Positions 17,445 to 27,144 are shown, counted from the stretch's first letter. The stretch is 64,000 nucleotides of DNA from Flavobacterium hydrocarbonoxydans (GCF_009789235.1 NZ_WSTB01000002.1:248001-312000); one strand, 5' to 3'. Made by a program: numbers and translations. Notes: generated from the sequence alone by a model not told the origin.

Positions 17445-19604
17445 TTATTTTACTGTGATTTTTTTATTTAAAAGAATTTGATCTGAAGCACTTCCAATCT
17501 GGATTTCAATCGTGTTATTTTCTAATTCAAATTGTTGTTTAGACGTATTCCAGTATTCTAAATCTTTTGCTTTTAAAACCAAAGAAACATTTTTGGTTTC
17601 TCCTGCTTTAAAAAATACTCTTTGAAACGATTTCAACTCTTTTTCCGGGCGTTCTACTTTTGACTGCAATTGTTTTACATACAACTGAACCACTTCGTCA
17701 CCGTCTTTATTGCCTGAATTTGTAATTGAAATGGTCACTTTTATTTCCCCTTTTTTAGTAATAAAACCCGAATTTGTTTCAACCGAATTGTATTTGAAAG
17801 TCGTATAACTCAGTCCGTGGCCAAAAGCATACAAAGGTTTCCCTTTAAAATATTGGTACGTTCTTCCGTTACGAATGTTATAATCTAAAAAATCTGGTAA
17901 ATCGGTAATATCCTTCACCCAGGTTTGCGTTAATCGTCCTGCAGGATTATAATCTCCAAATAAAACATCCGCCAAAGCAGTTCCTGTTTCCTGACTGTTT
18001 TGGGCCATGTGCACAATTGCCGGCACGTGTTCCTGTGTCCAGTTAATCGCATACGGAAAACTGCTAATCAGCGCCACAACTGTTTTAGGATTGGCCTGAT
18101 ACACTACTTTTATTAAATCTTCCTGTTCCAATGTTAAAGACTGGCGATCAACGGCTTCTTTACCTTCGCTTGGCAGAGGGCAATTTGCCCAGCCAGCATT
18201 ACATACCGGATGATTACCAACAATTACAATTACAGCATCCGCTTTTTTGGCAATTTCAGCCGCTTTACCGTCAGTATTATTTTTAGCGTACAAAATTTCT
18301 ACTTTATCACCCAGTTTGTTTTTTATTCCCTGCAAAGGAGTAATGATATAAGGCGGCGTTCCGCTGTACCAATCCAGCAGTACTTCATCTGCACGAAGAC
18401 CGATGATGGCTATTTTTTTTAATTTTTCTTTTTGTAAAGGCAGTAATTCCGAATCATTTTTAAGTAAAACGATTGATTTTTGAGTGGCCTCTAAAGCGAT
18501 TTTTTTATGTGCTTCGGTTTTCCAGGGATCGATGGTGTCTTTTCCGGTTCCAATTTTAGCATACGGATTTTCATCTGGAGCATCCAGCATTCCGAGTTTT
18601 ATCATCACTCTGTAATCGCCACGGATTGCGGCATCTATTTCTTTTTCTTTTAAATGACCCAGCGCAACTGCTCCGTAAACCCCTTCGGTATATTCATCTA
18701 AAAACTGATTGATTCCTGCTTTTACCGCTGCTGCAGCGCCCAAATATTTATCGGCATAATATTTATGATCCGAAAGCAGTAATTTGAATGCGCCTCCATC
18801 GGTACAAATAATTCCGTTTTGTCCCCACTCTTTTTGTGTGATGTCTTTTAGCATCGGATGTACCATCGCCGGAATTCCGTTTACTTTATTATAAGCTGCC
18901 ATATAAGCGCGGGATCCTCCTTCGACAACGCCCATCTGAAAAGGCAGAGCATAATATTCTCTCCACAATCTTTCATCAAAATCAGATGATGTATAGGTTC
19001 GCCCGTCTTCGTTGCTGTTGGCTAAAAAGTGTTTCATCAGCGAAGCCGTTTGCCAGTATTTTGAATCATTTCCCTGAAGACCTTTTACAAAAGCCACTGT
19101 CATGGTTCCGTTAAAAAAAGCATCTTCACCATAACTTTCTTCGGTGCGTCCCCAACGGGGATCACGGGCAATATCGGCGTTTGGAGCACGAACTACCAAG
19201 CCTCCTCTGTTGTATTTTTGAAAAGCATAACGTGTTTCATAACCTTCCACCTGAGCCACTTTCTGAAGCAATTCGGTATCCCATGTTTCTCCCAAACCGT
19301 AAGCCTGAGGAAAAGTGGTGGTAGGCAATGGCGGTTTGTTTTTTCCGCCCCACTCACCCGGACCGCCTAAAGCCAATCCGTGTAAACCCTCAACATGACC
19401 TGTTCCTACAACTCCTAATCTTGGTATTGATGGCTTCGTGCTCAATGCCTGGATTTTTTCATCAAGGGTCATGAGCGCCAGCAAATTATCAATACGTTTT
19501 TCAGAATCTAATGTAGCATCCTGAAAAGGATATTGCTCTTTTTGCTGAGCCATACCTAAAGTAAGCGTCAGTAGAAAAATGGTATGTAATATGAGGTTTT
19601 TCAT
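17445..19604 (-). CDS. GH3 family beta-glycosidase (beta-glucosidase or beta-xylosidase)
   Basis: This is the second GH3 of the locus: 719 aa with a signal peptide (about residues 1-19, LGMAQ). It is unlike the other GH3 in its active-site surroundings. The nucleophile is probably Asp269 in NGIICTDGGAFKLLL, and the substrate pocket includes RAPNADIARDPRWGRTEESY and KHFLANSNEDGR. That pattern is closer to plant/fungal-type BXL beta-xylosidases and related bacterial GH3 enzymes than to BglX. An alpha/beta sandwich and a C-terminal Fn3-like domain (YAFGHGLSYTTF) complete it. A 135-bp gap with a palindromic repeat lies before it on the transcript. Having two GH3 types suggests separate release of glucose and xylose. 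Confidence 0.86.
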   Translation of the reverse strand: MKNLILHTIFLLTLTLGMAQQKEQYPFQDATLDSEKRIDNLLALMTLDEKIQALSTKPSIPRLGVVGTGHVEGLHGLALGGPGEWGGKNKPPLPTTTFPQAYGLGETWDTELLQKVAQVEGYETRYAFQKYNRGGLVVRAPNADIARDPRWGRTEESYGEDAFFNGTMTVAFVKGLQGNDSKYWQTASLMKHFLANSNEDGRTYTSSDFDERLWREYYALPFQMGVVEGGSRAYMAAYNKVNGIPAMVHPMLKDITQKEWGQNGIICTDGGAFKLLLSDHKYYADKYLGAAAAVKAGINQFLDEYTEGVYGAVALGHLKEKEIDAAIRGDYRVMIKLGMLDAPDENPYAKIGTGKDTIDPWKTEAHKKIALEATQKSIVLLKNDSELLPLQKEKLKKIAIIGLRADEVLLDWYSGTPPYIITPLQGIKNKLGDKVEILYAKNNTDGKAAEIAKKADAVIVIVGNHPVCNAGWANCPLPSEGKEAVDRQSLTLEQEDLIKVVYQANPKTVVALISSFPYAINWTQEHVPAIVHMAQNSQETGTALADVLFGDYNPAGRLTQTWVKDITDLPDFLDYNIRNGRTYQYFKGKPLYAFGHGLSYTTFKYNSVETNSGFITKKGEIKVTISITNSGNKDGDEVVQLYVKQLQSKVERPEKELKSFQRVFFKAGETKNVSLVLKAKDLEYWNTSKQQFELENNTIEIQIGSASDQILLNKKITVK

Positions 19605-19693
19605 TTAAAAAAATTGTGGTTATTTAAATCCGGCATTTTTCTGAAAATCTGTCGGATTAGAAATTTTTATAAAATCTAATCGTGATGTTGAAT

Positions 19694-19726
19694 AAACCCG
19701 ACAGGTTTTTGAAACCTGTCGGGTTT
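19694..19726. repeat. CCCGACAGG palindromic repeat
   Basis: The same palindrome as at 5303-5335, with AAACCCGACAGGTTT and AAACCTGTCGGGTTT arms. It lies in the 135-bp gap between the GH97 and GH3 genes, inside the operon. Confidence 0.85.
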
Positions 19727-19739
19727 GAAATTCTATAAT

Positions 19740-21746
19740 TTATAATTTTTTAAATCTAATCGCAGTTCCGCCTGCTCCACCTAAATGTAATTTTAGTGAA
19801 TCCGAAGCTTTAACTGTTTTCTTAGAAATCGTAACTCCTGTTGGATTATGTGTTTCATCAGTACCTTCAGCATCTGCATAAATCTGAGCTTCGTAAGTAG
19901 CATTAGCATCTAAGAAAGAAAGGGAAACTTCTAAATCACGCGCTTTTTCATTGGTCATCGAACCTAAATACCAATCTGCACTATTTTGATCTTTACGAAC
20001 TGTAGTAAGGTATTCTCCAATTTCAGCATTCAATACTTTAGTATCAGCCCAGTCTGTAGGAACCTCTTTTAAGAATTGAAAAGAAGGAACTCCTTTGTAA
20101 TTTTCAGGCAAATCGGCTAACATTTGAATAGGCGAATAAAACACTACGTACATAGCCAATTGCTGCGCCGTTGTTCCGTGTACTCTTTTTCCAGGATATC
20201 CTTGTTTGATTTCTACATCTAGAACTCCAGGCGTATATTCCATAGGACCAGACAACATTCTGGTAAATGGCAAAATAACTACGTGATTTGGCGGATTACC
20301 TTCGCTCCACGCATTATATTCCTGTCCACGAGCTGCTTCTCTGGCTAACATATTTGGGTATGTTCTGCGTTCTCCTGTATCTTTTATTGGTTCGTGATAG
20401 AAAACAGCCAAATCATATTGAGCCGCTTTTTCTAAAACATACCTGAAATAGTTTACACCAAACTGACCGTGATGCCATTCTTTCATATTTAATTTAGAAC
20501 CTACGTGACCAATTTTTACCGTATGAATTCCTAGTTTTTTGTACAAAGCAAAACCTTCATCAATTTGTTTTAAATAATTAATCAAATTAGATCCTGTTTC
20601 GTGGTAACCGATAAGTTCAACATCTTTTTTCTTTCCGTATTCGACCACTTTTTCCAAATCGAAATTATCGGCACTTTTGGTAAAACTAAACATGTGCATG
20701 TGGTTTTCGTACCAAGCCGGAGTCCAGCCTTTGTTCCAGCCTTCAATCAATAAATGATGAAAACCTTCTTTGGCTGTAAAATCAATATATTCTTCCGCAT
20801 TTTTGGTTGTAGCTCCTTGTTTGTCACTTTCCCAAAAAGTATATTTTCCGATGTGCATTCCCCACCAGATTCCGAAATATTTATATGGCTTTACATAAGA
20901 TGGATTTCCTAATTTGTTTGGTTCATTCAGATTTAAAATTAAATACGAATCGATCAAATCTCCTGCCGTTTCTCCAATTTGAATCGTCCTCCAGGAAGAG
21001 GTAAAGGTATCTTTTACACGAACTTTTACACCATCAGCCCACGGCACTAAATCCGTTTTTAGTTGCGTTCCAGTAGTATTCACCAAAGTCATACTGGCAA
21101 AATCAATCAGGTTTGCTTCGTGAAAACTTAATTTTAATCCGCTTTTACTTTCCAAAGTCATTGGCGTGTGAACCGTATCCAGAGTACTTACTGGCGAATT
21201 CTCGTATAAATATTCGTAGCGGTTTTCACGGTAAGCCGGAATCCACCAGGCTTTTCCATCTTCTTTCAGGTTAAAAGTCGTTTTTTCATCCATGATGAAA
21301 ATACTGTCTTTTACATTTTGTTTTGGATACACATATCTAAAAGCCACTCCGTCATCGAAAGCACGAAACTGAATTTGAAGTTTGCGTTTGTTTTTTCCTT
21401 TTTGCTGTAAATCTACTACCAACTGATTGTAGTGATTTCTAATCTTTTTCTTCTCTCCCCAAACCTGCTCCCAAGTTTCATCAAAAGAAGTGTTTTTTAC
21501 ATTTTTAATTTCAAAATCAGAACTTAAATTTTCATTTCCTTTCAGTAAAAAACCCATATCAGATGGTGTAATCACTTCGGTTTTTCCGTGTGAAACAGCA
21601 TATTTAGGTGCGTTGTTAACCAACTCGAATTTTATTTTGTTTTGCCCGTTTGGTGAAGCTAACTCATAAGCATTCTTGTTGTTTTTTTGACTGTATCCAA
21701 TGGTAATTGAAAGTAGTACAGCGGGAAGAATCAGGTGTTTTTTCAT
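19740..21746 (-). CDS. GH97 family glycoside hydrolase, SusB-like inverting subgroup
   Basis: GH97 contains inverting alpha-glucosidases (SusB) and retaining alpha-galactosidases. The 668-aa product has a signal peptide (about residues 1-19). Three glutamates lie with the same spacing as SusB Glu439, Glu508 and Glu532: Glu383 in YHETGSN, Glu452 in FYHEPIKDTG and Glu476 in ARGQEYNAW. The position of the retaining nucleophile Asp is occupied by glycine in VKIGHVGSK. This argues for the inverting, alpha-glucosidase-like subgroup. That activity is not obviously needed for xyloglucan, so either the substrate is different or the enzyme handles an unusual decoration. The mapping to SusB numbering is by hand and should be aligned properly. 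Confidence 0.85.
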   Translation of the reverse strand: MKKHLILPAVLLSITIGYSQKNNKNAYELASPNGQNKIKFELVNNAPKYAVSHGKTEVITPSDMGFLLKGNENLSSDFEIKNVKNTSFDETWEQVWGEKKKIRNHYNQLVVDLQQKGKNKRKLQIQFRAFDDGVAFRYVYPKQNVKDSIFIMDEKTTFNLKEDGKAWWIPAYRENRYEYLYENSPVSTLDTVHTPMTLESKSGLKLSFHEANLIDFASMTLVNTTGTQLKTDLVPWADGVKVRVKDTFTSSWRTIQIGETAGDLIDSYLILNLNEPNKLGNPSYVKPYKYFGIWWGMHIGKYTFWESDKQGATTKNAEEYIDFTAKEGFHHLLIEGWNKGWTPAWYENHMHMFSFTKSADNFDLEKVVEYGKKKDVELIGYHETGSNLINYLKQIDEGFALYKKLGIHTVKIGHVGSKLNMKEWHHGQFGVNYFRYVLEKAAQYDLAVFYHEPIKDTGERRTYPNMLAREAARGQEYNAWSEGNPPNHVVILPFTRMLSGPMEYTPGVLDVEIKQGYPGKRVHGTTAQQLAMYVVFYSPIQMLADLPENYKGVPSFQFLKEVPTDWADTKVLNAEIGEYLTTVRKDQNSADWYLGSMTNEKARDLEVSLSFLDANATYEAQIYADAEGTDETHNPTGVTISKKTVKASDSLKLHLGGAGGTAIRFKKL

Positions 21747-21795
21747 GGTATTTAGAATTATATTTTTTTGCCACTGATTAAAGGATTTTCATTTC

Positions 21796-21903
21796 TTCTC
21801 TCGCAGATTGAGCAGATTTTATTTTTTTACTTCTTTTTTCAGTGTATTTTTCTGATTGCAAAAGATTAAAAAATCTGCATGATTTGCTAAATCTGCGAGA
21901 GAA
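21796..21903. repeat. 108-bp imperfect palindromic element
   Basis: TTCTCTCGCAGATT (21796-21809) is the exact reverse complement of 21890-21903, and the inner parts are partly complementary too (GAGCAGATTTT with AAAATCTGCATG). The element fills the gap between the GH31 and GH97 genes and shares the CGCAGATT motif with 8065-8090. Confidence 0.75.
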
Positions 21904-21931
21904 ATAATTCTTATAATCTGTGGCTCATTTT

Positions 21932-24331
21932 TTATTTAATCCACTCCGTTTTAAAAGTGGTTTTTGTACTTAAAGCATTTGGAGCAACTTCTACGTTATT
22001 CCCTTTTTTAGTAACCGTAATTTCCTGAACAGCATCGCCGTTTGGCAAAAATACTTTGGCTGTCGCCGAAGTTGTTTTGTCGCTTGCATAGACTTTCAGC
22101 GTTAATTTGCTCCAATCCATATCTTTAGTCGATTGTGCTAATCCAATGTGAGGCAAAGCAGTTCCGTCTTTTACCAAAACTACGATGGGTACTTCGCCAG
22201 CTTTGATTTTATGCCATCCGCCTTCGTAAACTTTCTTCGTTTGATAGTCAATCCAGGTTCCGGCCGGAAGATATACATCTCTCTCGGTTACTTCTTCAAA
22301 TAATGGAGCAACTAATATACTGGAACCAAATAAATATTCATTGTCAACTAACCAGGCTCCCGGATCATTTGGATATTCTACAAACAAAGCACGCATCATT
22401 GGCAATCCTTTTTGAGAACTTTCTTTAGCCTGAGCGTAGATATAGGGCATCAATTCGTAACGCATATTATCTGCTTTTCTAAATCCTTCCAGAAAATCTT
22501 TACTGTATAACCAAGGCTCTCTTGGAGGCTCACCGTGACTTCTTACGTGTGAGGTAAACATTCCGAAAGGTGTCCATCTTCTGTATAAATTTTCAGGCGA
22601 TTTTGTTGCAAAACCTCCTACGTCATGACTCCAGAAACTAAATCCGCTTAATCCTAATGAAAGTCCGCCACGTAATTCAGCCGACATGGCGCCATTAGTC
22701 GTTTCGGCATCACCACCCCAATGCAATGGGTAACGCTGAGATCCTGCCCAGGTGCTTCTTGCCCAGATTAAAGTATATCCTTTTTCTTTTTGAGTAATTT
22801 CGGCTACAGCCTTATTATAACGAAGCGGGTATAAATTGTGCTCGTAGAAACCAGTACGCCCTGAATGGTAAATTCCCTCCGGCGGAGCGGCTTCTCCAAA
22901 ATCAACTTTGAAAACCGAAACACCCTGATCAAATAATTTCTTCAGTTTTCCCTGATACCAGGTTACCGTTTCCGGGTTGGAGAAATCCAATACAGCATCT
23001 TCGTACGGAAGATTTCCTTTACGGTCTCTTACAGCCAGATTTTTGTCCATGATTTCGTTGAACAACGTATTTTTAGGAGTAAAATAAGGCAACTGCCATA
23101 AACAAACCTGAAAACCATCTTCTTTTAAATCTGACATCATTTTTTGAGCATCCGGGAAACGGGATTTTGCAAACTCGTAGTTGTTTCTCCAATCTACATC
23201 AAACCAGCCTGTATCAAAGTGAATAACATCTGTTGGGATTTTGTATTTACGTAAGTCTCTTGCCACATCTCTTCCTTCTTTTTCAGAGAAATAAGTGATT
23301 CGGCTCATCCAGAAACCAAATGACCAAAGCGGCGGCATAGCAGCTTTTCCAGTCAAATCTGTATATTGATCTAAGATATCTTTTGGTTCTCCGATGAAGA
23401 AAAACAAATCGGCTTCATCATCGCCAATGTACATTTCGTTTGCACTTGCATAATATCTTCCAAAATCTACCGTAATTGGAGTGGAATGGTGCATGAAAAC
23501 TCCGTAACCACGGCTACTCATATAAAACGGAACCGGTTTGTACATGGTTTCGTTTTGAATTCCGTTCGCATCATCGGTCCATAAAACTACTTTTTGACCG
23601 CGTTTGTTGAATTGTGTAAATGATTCTCCACAACCAAATATTTTTTCGTCCGGCTCTAAGCTAAAAGCCGCTCCCATACTTCTTGAATAATCGCTGTTTC
23701 TGCGCACATACGAAAACGGAAGCGTTGGTGTATAGGTGTTTTTAAAATCCGAATCATGAAGGGTACTGGTTAGTAACTTTCCTTTTTCATCATAAATTTT
23801 TACATGCCATGGTTTTGATAAAATTTCTACAACACCATGTTTGCTTGTGTATTTATGACCTCCTTCGATTTTAGAATATTTCCATAATTCCGGATGATTG
23901 GGTGCTACACCATCAATCAGCATCAAAGATTCTTTTTCAGGGTGAAATTGTGGTCCTGAAGTCGTTTTGATTCTGATGGTTCTATCCGATACAAACTGAA
24001 TCTGGAAAGGCAAAAGTGGCGAATCTTCGTATTCTGTAGTTGGAAATTCGTTTGCTTTCTCCACATCCGGTTTCATCATCATGTTGTTGAAAGCCTGACG
24101 CGTTTTGTAATTATAACGCAAATATTTTATAGTTCCTTTTCCGGTTGCAGGATCAAAACCCGTAAGTTCATCAGCAAAATAAAAGGTGTTCAGATAATTC
24201 TGAAAATCTTTGCTGATGTCTATTGGAGCATTTAATACCTCTGCATTTTGAATCTGTGCTGATACTTTTGGCGAAAGCAACAATCCAAACATACAGATTG
24301 AAAACAATGTGGTTAATTGTGAGTGTTTCAT
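21932..24331 (-). CDS. GH31 alpha-xylosidase
   Basis: This enzyme removes alpha-1,6-xylose from the glucan backbone of xyloglucan oligosaccharides (retaining mechanism). The 799-aa product has a signal peptide (about residues 1-25, PKVSAQ). An N-terminal galactose-mutarotase-like beta domain is followed by the (beta/alpha)8 barrel, with nucleophile Asp477 in FKVDFGEAAP and acid/base Asp541 in HWGGDAETT. The KVDFGE and RYPLHWGGD motifs are those of YicI-type alpha-xylosidases rather than alpha-glucosidases. A DUF5110-like C-terminal beta region follows. This gene, beside GH5 and xylA/xylB, is the strongest single argument for xyloglucan as substrate. Confidence 0.92.
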   Translation of the reverse strand: MKHSQLTTLFSICMFGLLLSPKVSAQIQNAEVLNAPIDISKDFQNYLNTFYFADELTGFDPATGKGTIKYLRYNYKTRQAFNNMMMKPDVEKANEFPTTEYEDSPLLPFQIQFVSDRTIRIKTTSGPQFHPEKESLMLIDGVAPNHPELWKYSKIEGGHKYTSKHGVVEILSKPWHVKIYDEKGKLLTSTLHDSDFKNTYTPTLPFSYVRRNSDYSRSMGAAFSLEPDEKIFGCGESFTQFNKRGQKVVLWTDDANGIQNETMYKPVPFYMSSRGYGVFMHHSTPITVDFGRYYASANEMYIGDDEADLFFFIGEPKDILDQYTDLTGKAAMPPLWSFGFWMSRITYFSEKEGRDVARDLRKYKIPTDVIHFDTGWFDVDWRNNYEFAKSRFPDAQKMMSDLKEDGFQVCLWQLPYFTPKNTLFNEIMDKNLAVRDRKGNLPYEDAVLDFSNPETVTWYQGKLKKLFDQGVSVFKVDFGEAAPPEGIYHSGRTGFYEHNLYPLRYNKAVAEITQKEKGYTLIWARSTWAGSQRYPLHWGGDAETTNGAMSAELRGGLSLGLSGFSFWSHDVGGFATKSPENLYRRWTPFGMFTSHVRSHGEPPREPWLYSKDFLEGFRKADNMRYELMPYIYAQAKESSQKGLPMMRALFVEYPNDPGAWLVDNEYLFGSSILVAPLFEEVTERDVYLPAGTWIDYQTKKVYEGGWHKIKAGEVPIVVLVKDGTALPHIGLAQSTKDMDWSKLTLKVYASDKTTSATAKVFLPNGDAVQEITVTKKGNNVEVAPNALSTKTTFKTEWIK

Positions 24332-24358
24332 TGGTTAATAATTATAGATGTTAGTTCT

Positions 24359-24511
24359 CCTGCAAGGTTTTCGAAACCATGTAGGTTTATTGTTTTTTAC
24401 TTTAATTCAAAATTTTATTCTCCTGCAAGGTTTTAGAAACCTTGTAGGTTTTGCTTTGTTTAGTTCTCCCAAATACTATTTATACCTACAAGGTTTTGAA
24501 AACCTTGCAGG
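24359..24511. repeat. Three copies of the CCTGCAAGG palindromic repeat
   Basis: 27-bp palindromes lie at 24359-24385, 24422-24448 and 24485-24511, all in the gap between the GH2 and GH31 genes. They match the pair at 2336-2420. The first copy has one substitution in its right arm (ACCATGTAGG). Spacing is regular: 63 bp from start to start. Confidence 0.85.
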
Positions 24512-24522
24512 AATGTAACTTA

Positions 24523-27006
24523 TTATTCTGCTGTAATTACAATCGTTGATGGTTTTAATCCGTTGGCTTTAGCTGTTAATTCCAGTCTTCCTGATGTTTC
24601 GCCAGACTGAATAACCACTAAACATTTCCCGTTAAGGGCAGTATGTTTTGATCCTTTAAAGGACTCATGACTTACAGGATCTCCACTGCAAACACCTACG
24701 ATTTTTCCTTTTCCTTTTAATGAAAAATTAATTTCGTTATTTGCTTTTGGTGCCAAAGTTCCGTCTTTATCCAAAATATCAACCGTTACAAAAGACAGAT
24801 CATTTCCATCTGCTTGGATGGTGCTTCTGTCGGCAGTCAATTTTAAACTGGCTGGATTTCCGGCAGTTTTGATTTCTTTTTCCAAAACTGTTTTTCCGTT
24901 TTTACGGGAAATTGCTTTTAAGGTTCCCGGCTGAAACGGAATTCTCCACATAACGTGCAGGTCATCTCCTTTTTTGCTGCGCTTTCCAACTGATTTTCCG
25001 TTAAGGAATAATTCAACTTCATCAGCATTATTATAATAGGCCCAAACATCTACATTTTGTCCCGCTTTCCAGTTCCAATGCGGGAAAAGGTGCAAAACGG
25101 TTTTGTCTGTCCATTCGCTTTGGTACATATAATAAACGTCTTTCGGGAAACCCGCTAAATCTACAACTCCAAAATAAGAACTAACCGATGGCCATTCGTA
25201 AGGCGTTGGTTCTCCGATATAATCGAAACCTGTCCAGATGTACATTCCGGAAAGAAAATCATGTTTTTTAATGACTTTCCAGGTTGCTTCGTGCGTAGAA
25301 CCCCAAGGCGTTTGTACCTGATCGTAAGCCGAAACGGTGTTATCCGGATTTCCTTCTGTAAATTTAAGATCCCATCGTACAGGCCATTTTTTTATAGTAT
25401 CCGAAACAGCATCATAATAACCACGGGTTTGTAAACCAGAAGTCGTTTCGGTTGCAATGAAAGGCGTATTGGGGAAGTTTTTTTGGTGATGCTCATACGT
25501 TTGATGTGCATAATTGTATCCGATTAAATCTAAAACTCCAGATCCCGCAAGCGGATTAATCGAAACATTGTTTTTCTCGAATTGTAAAGTCACTGCATCA
25601 ATATTCATATTCACCGGCGGATTCATCGCTGCGGTAAGAGGACGCGTTTTGTCATACTGACGTGTGATGGCGGCTAATTCTTTAGCAATCTCAACCCCTT
25701 TTTCGTTCCATTGTTCCGGGATTTCATTTCCGATACTCCAAACAAAAATACTTGGATGATTTCGGTCACGAAGCAACTGATCGATTAAATCTGTTTTGTG
25801 CCATTTGTCCCAATCGTTTGCGTAATCGTATTTGGTTTTGTTTTGTTTCCACATATCAAAAGCTTCATCCATGACAATGAAACCCATTTTATCACAAAGA
25901 TCTAAAAGTTCCGGAGCAGGCGGATTGTGCGAAGTTCTGATTCCGTTTACGCCCATTTCTTTCATGATTTCCAACTGACGTGCGATGGCGCGCGTATTGA
26001 TTGCAGCACCCAACGGCCCCAAATCATGATGCAGACAAACGCCTTTGATTTTTACCTGTTTCCCGTTCAGAATAAAACCTTTATTCAAATCAAATTTAAA
26101 ATCTCTTATTCCGAAATTGGTTTTGTATTGATCAACAATTTTATCATCAATAGAAATTTCGGTAACAGCTGTATATTGTTCCGGTTTTTCAACAGACCAT
26201 AAAATAGGTGTTTCAACTTCTGTCTGTTGTTTGATTATTTGATTACCGTTTGCAGCAATCGTTATATTTTGAGTAACCGATGTTACTTTAGTATCTTCTT
26301 TAAAAATAGTAGTAATTACTGTTGCTTTTTTTGAAGCGGCATATTGATTCTGAATGGTAGTTTCAATATTTACCGAAGCTTTTTCAGTGGTAACTTTTGG
26401 TGTTGTTACATACGTTCCGTATTGTGTAACATGTAGTTTATCCGTGGTTTCGATCCAGACATTTCTAAAAATCCCAGAACCAGAATACCAGCGTGAATTG
26501 GGTTGTTTTGAATTGTCAACCTTAACAATTATTTCGTTGTTTTTGTCTCCGTAATTTAAATACTTTGACATATCATATTGAAAACCTATGTAACCGTTTG
26601 GTCGTTTACCTAAAAAATGTCCGTTTACCCAGACTTCGCTGTTTTTGTAAACGCCATCAAAAGTGATTGAAGTTACTTTTGTGCTGTCTTCAGCAGCTAC
26701 TTTAAATGTTTTTTTGTACCAGCCTAACCCTCCGTTAAGCGATCCTCCGCCATAACCGGCAGGACTTTTTTCATCAAATTTTCCTTCGATACTCCAATCA
26801 TGAGGAACGTTTAAAGTGCTCCATTTTGTCGAAGTGCCAATGGTATCTTTATCAATTATACTATCATTAAGATGAAAACTCCAATCAGAATTAAATGAAA
26901 CTTTTCGGTTTGCAAAAGCATCTTCTTTTTTGCTGCAGGATTCTAAAACCAGCATTCCGATTAGCATACATAATGCCAGTCCTTTACTTAAATGTTTTTT
27001 GGTCAT
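24523..27006 (-). CDS. GH2 beta-galactosidase lipoprotein
   Basis: This retaining GH2 enzyme probably releases beta-1,2-galactose from xyloglucan side chains. The 827-aa product has a lipobox Cys24 (LVLESC), so it is membrane-anchored. The jelly-roll (about residues 38-190) and an Ig-like domain precede the barrel, which has acid/base Glu428 in WSIGNEIPEQ and nucleophile Glu520 in FIATETTSG. C-terminal DUF4982-like and Ig-like (invasin-type) domains follow, including ELFLNGKSVGKR. It is the first enzyme after the SusCD-lipoprotein block and is separated from it by a terminator-like hairpin. Other GH2 activities (beta-glucuronidase, beta-mannosidase) are possible, but the context favours galactose. 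Confidence 0.9.
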   Translation of the reverse strand: MTKKHLSKGLALCMLIGMLVLESCSKKEDAFANRKVSFNSDWSFHLNDSIIDKDTIGTSTKWSTLNVPHDWSIEGKFDEKSPAGYGGGSLNGGLGWYKKTFKVAAEDSTKVTSITFDGVYKNSEVWVNGHFLGKRPNGYIGFQYDMSKYLNYGDKNNEIIVKVDNSKQPNSRWYSGSGIFRNVWIETTDKLHVTQYGTYVTTPKVTTEKASVNIETTIQNQYAASKKATVITTIFKEDTKVTSVTQNITIAANGNQIIKQQTEVETPILWSVEKPEQYTAVTEISIDDKIVDQYKTNFGIRDFKFDLNKGFILNGKQVKIKGVCLHHDLGPLGAAINTRAIARQLEIMKEMGVNGIRTSHNPPAPELLDLCDKMGFIVMDEAFDMWKQNKTKYDYANDWDKWHKTDLIDQLLRDRNHPSIFVWSIGNEIPEQWNEKGVEIAKELAAITRQYDKTRPLTAAMNPPVNMNIDAVTLQFEKNNVSINPLAGSGVLDLIGYNYAHQTYEHHQKNFPNTPFIATETTSGLQTRGYYDAVSDTIKKWPVRWDLKFTEGNPDNTVSAYDQVQTPWGSTHEATWKVIKKHDFLSGMYIWTGFDYIGEPTPYEWPSVSSYFGVVDLAGFPKDVYYMYQSEWTDKTVLHLFPHWNWKAGQNVDVWAYYNNADEVELFLNGKSVGKRSKKGDDLHVMWRIPFQPGTLKAISRKNGKTVLEKEIKTAGNPASLKLTADRSTIQADGNDLSFVTVDILDKDGTLAPKANNEINFSLKGKGKIVGVCSGDPVSHESFKGSKHTALNGKCLVVIQSGETSGRLELTAKANGLKPSTIVITAE

Positions 27007-27087
27007 GATAATAGATAGTTTTTTTATTGTTTTTGGGGAATAAAAGATAGAAATAAAATTATGATTTTCAGTCTTTTATATAAAATA

Positions 27088-27135
27088 AGTCTCAGCTCCA
27101 AAGAAAAGTTCAGAACTTTCTTTAAAACTGAGACT
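27088..27135 (-). terminator. Hairpin between surface lipoprotein and GH2, possible attenuator
   Basis: AGTCTCAG (27088-27095) and CTGAGACT (27128-27135) enclose a second complementary pair (AAAGAAA/TTTCTTT and GTTC/GAAC), giving a nearly continuous 48-nt stem-loop. On the minus strand it is followed by TATTTTATA rather than a clean T-run, so partial termination is more likely than a full stop. Confidence 0.6.
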
Positions 27136-27144
27136 ATAAATTAG

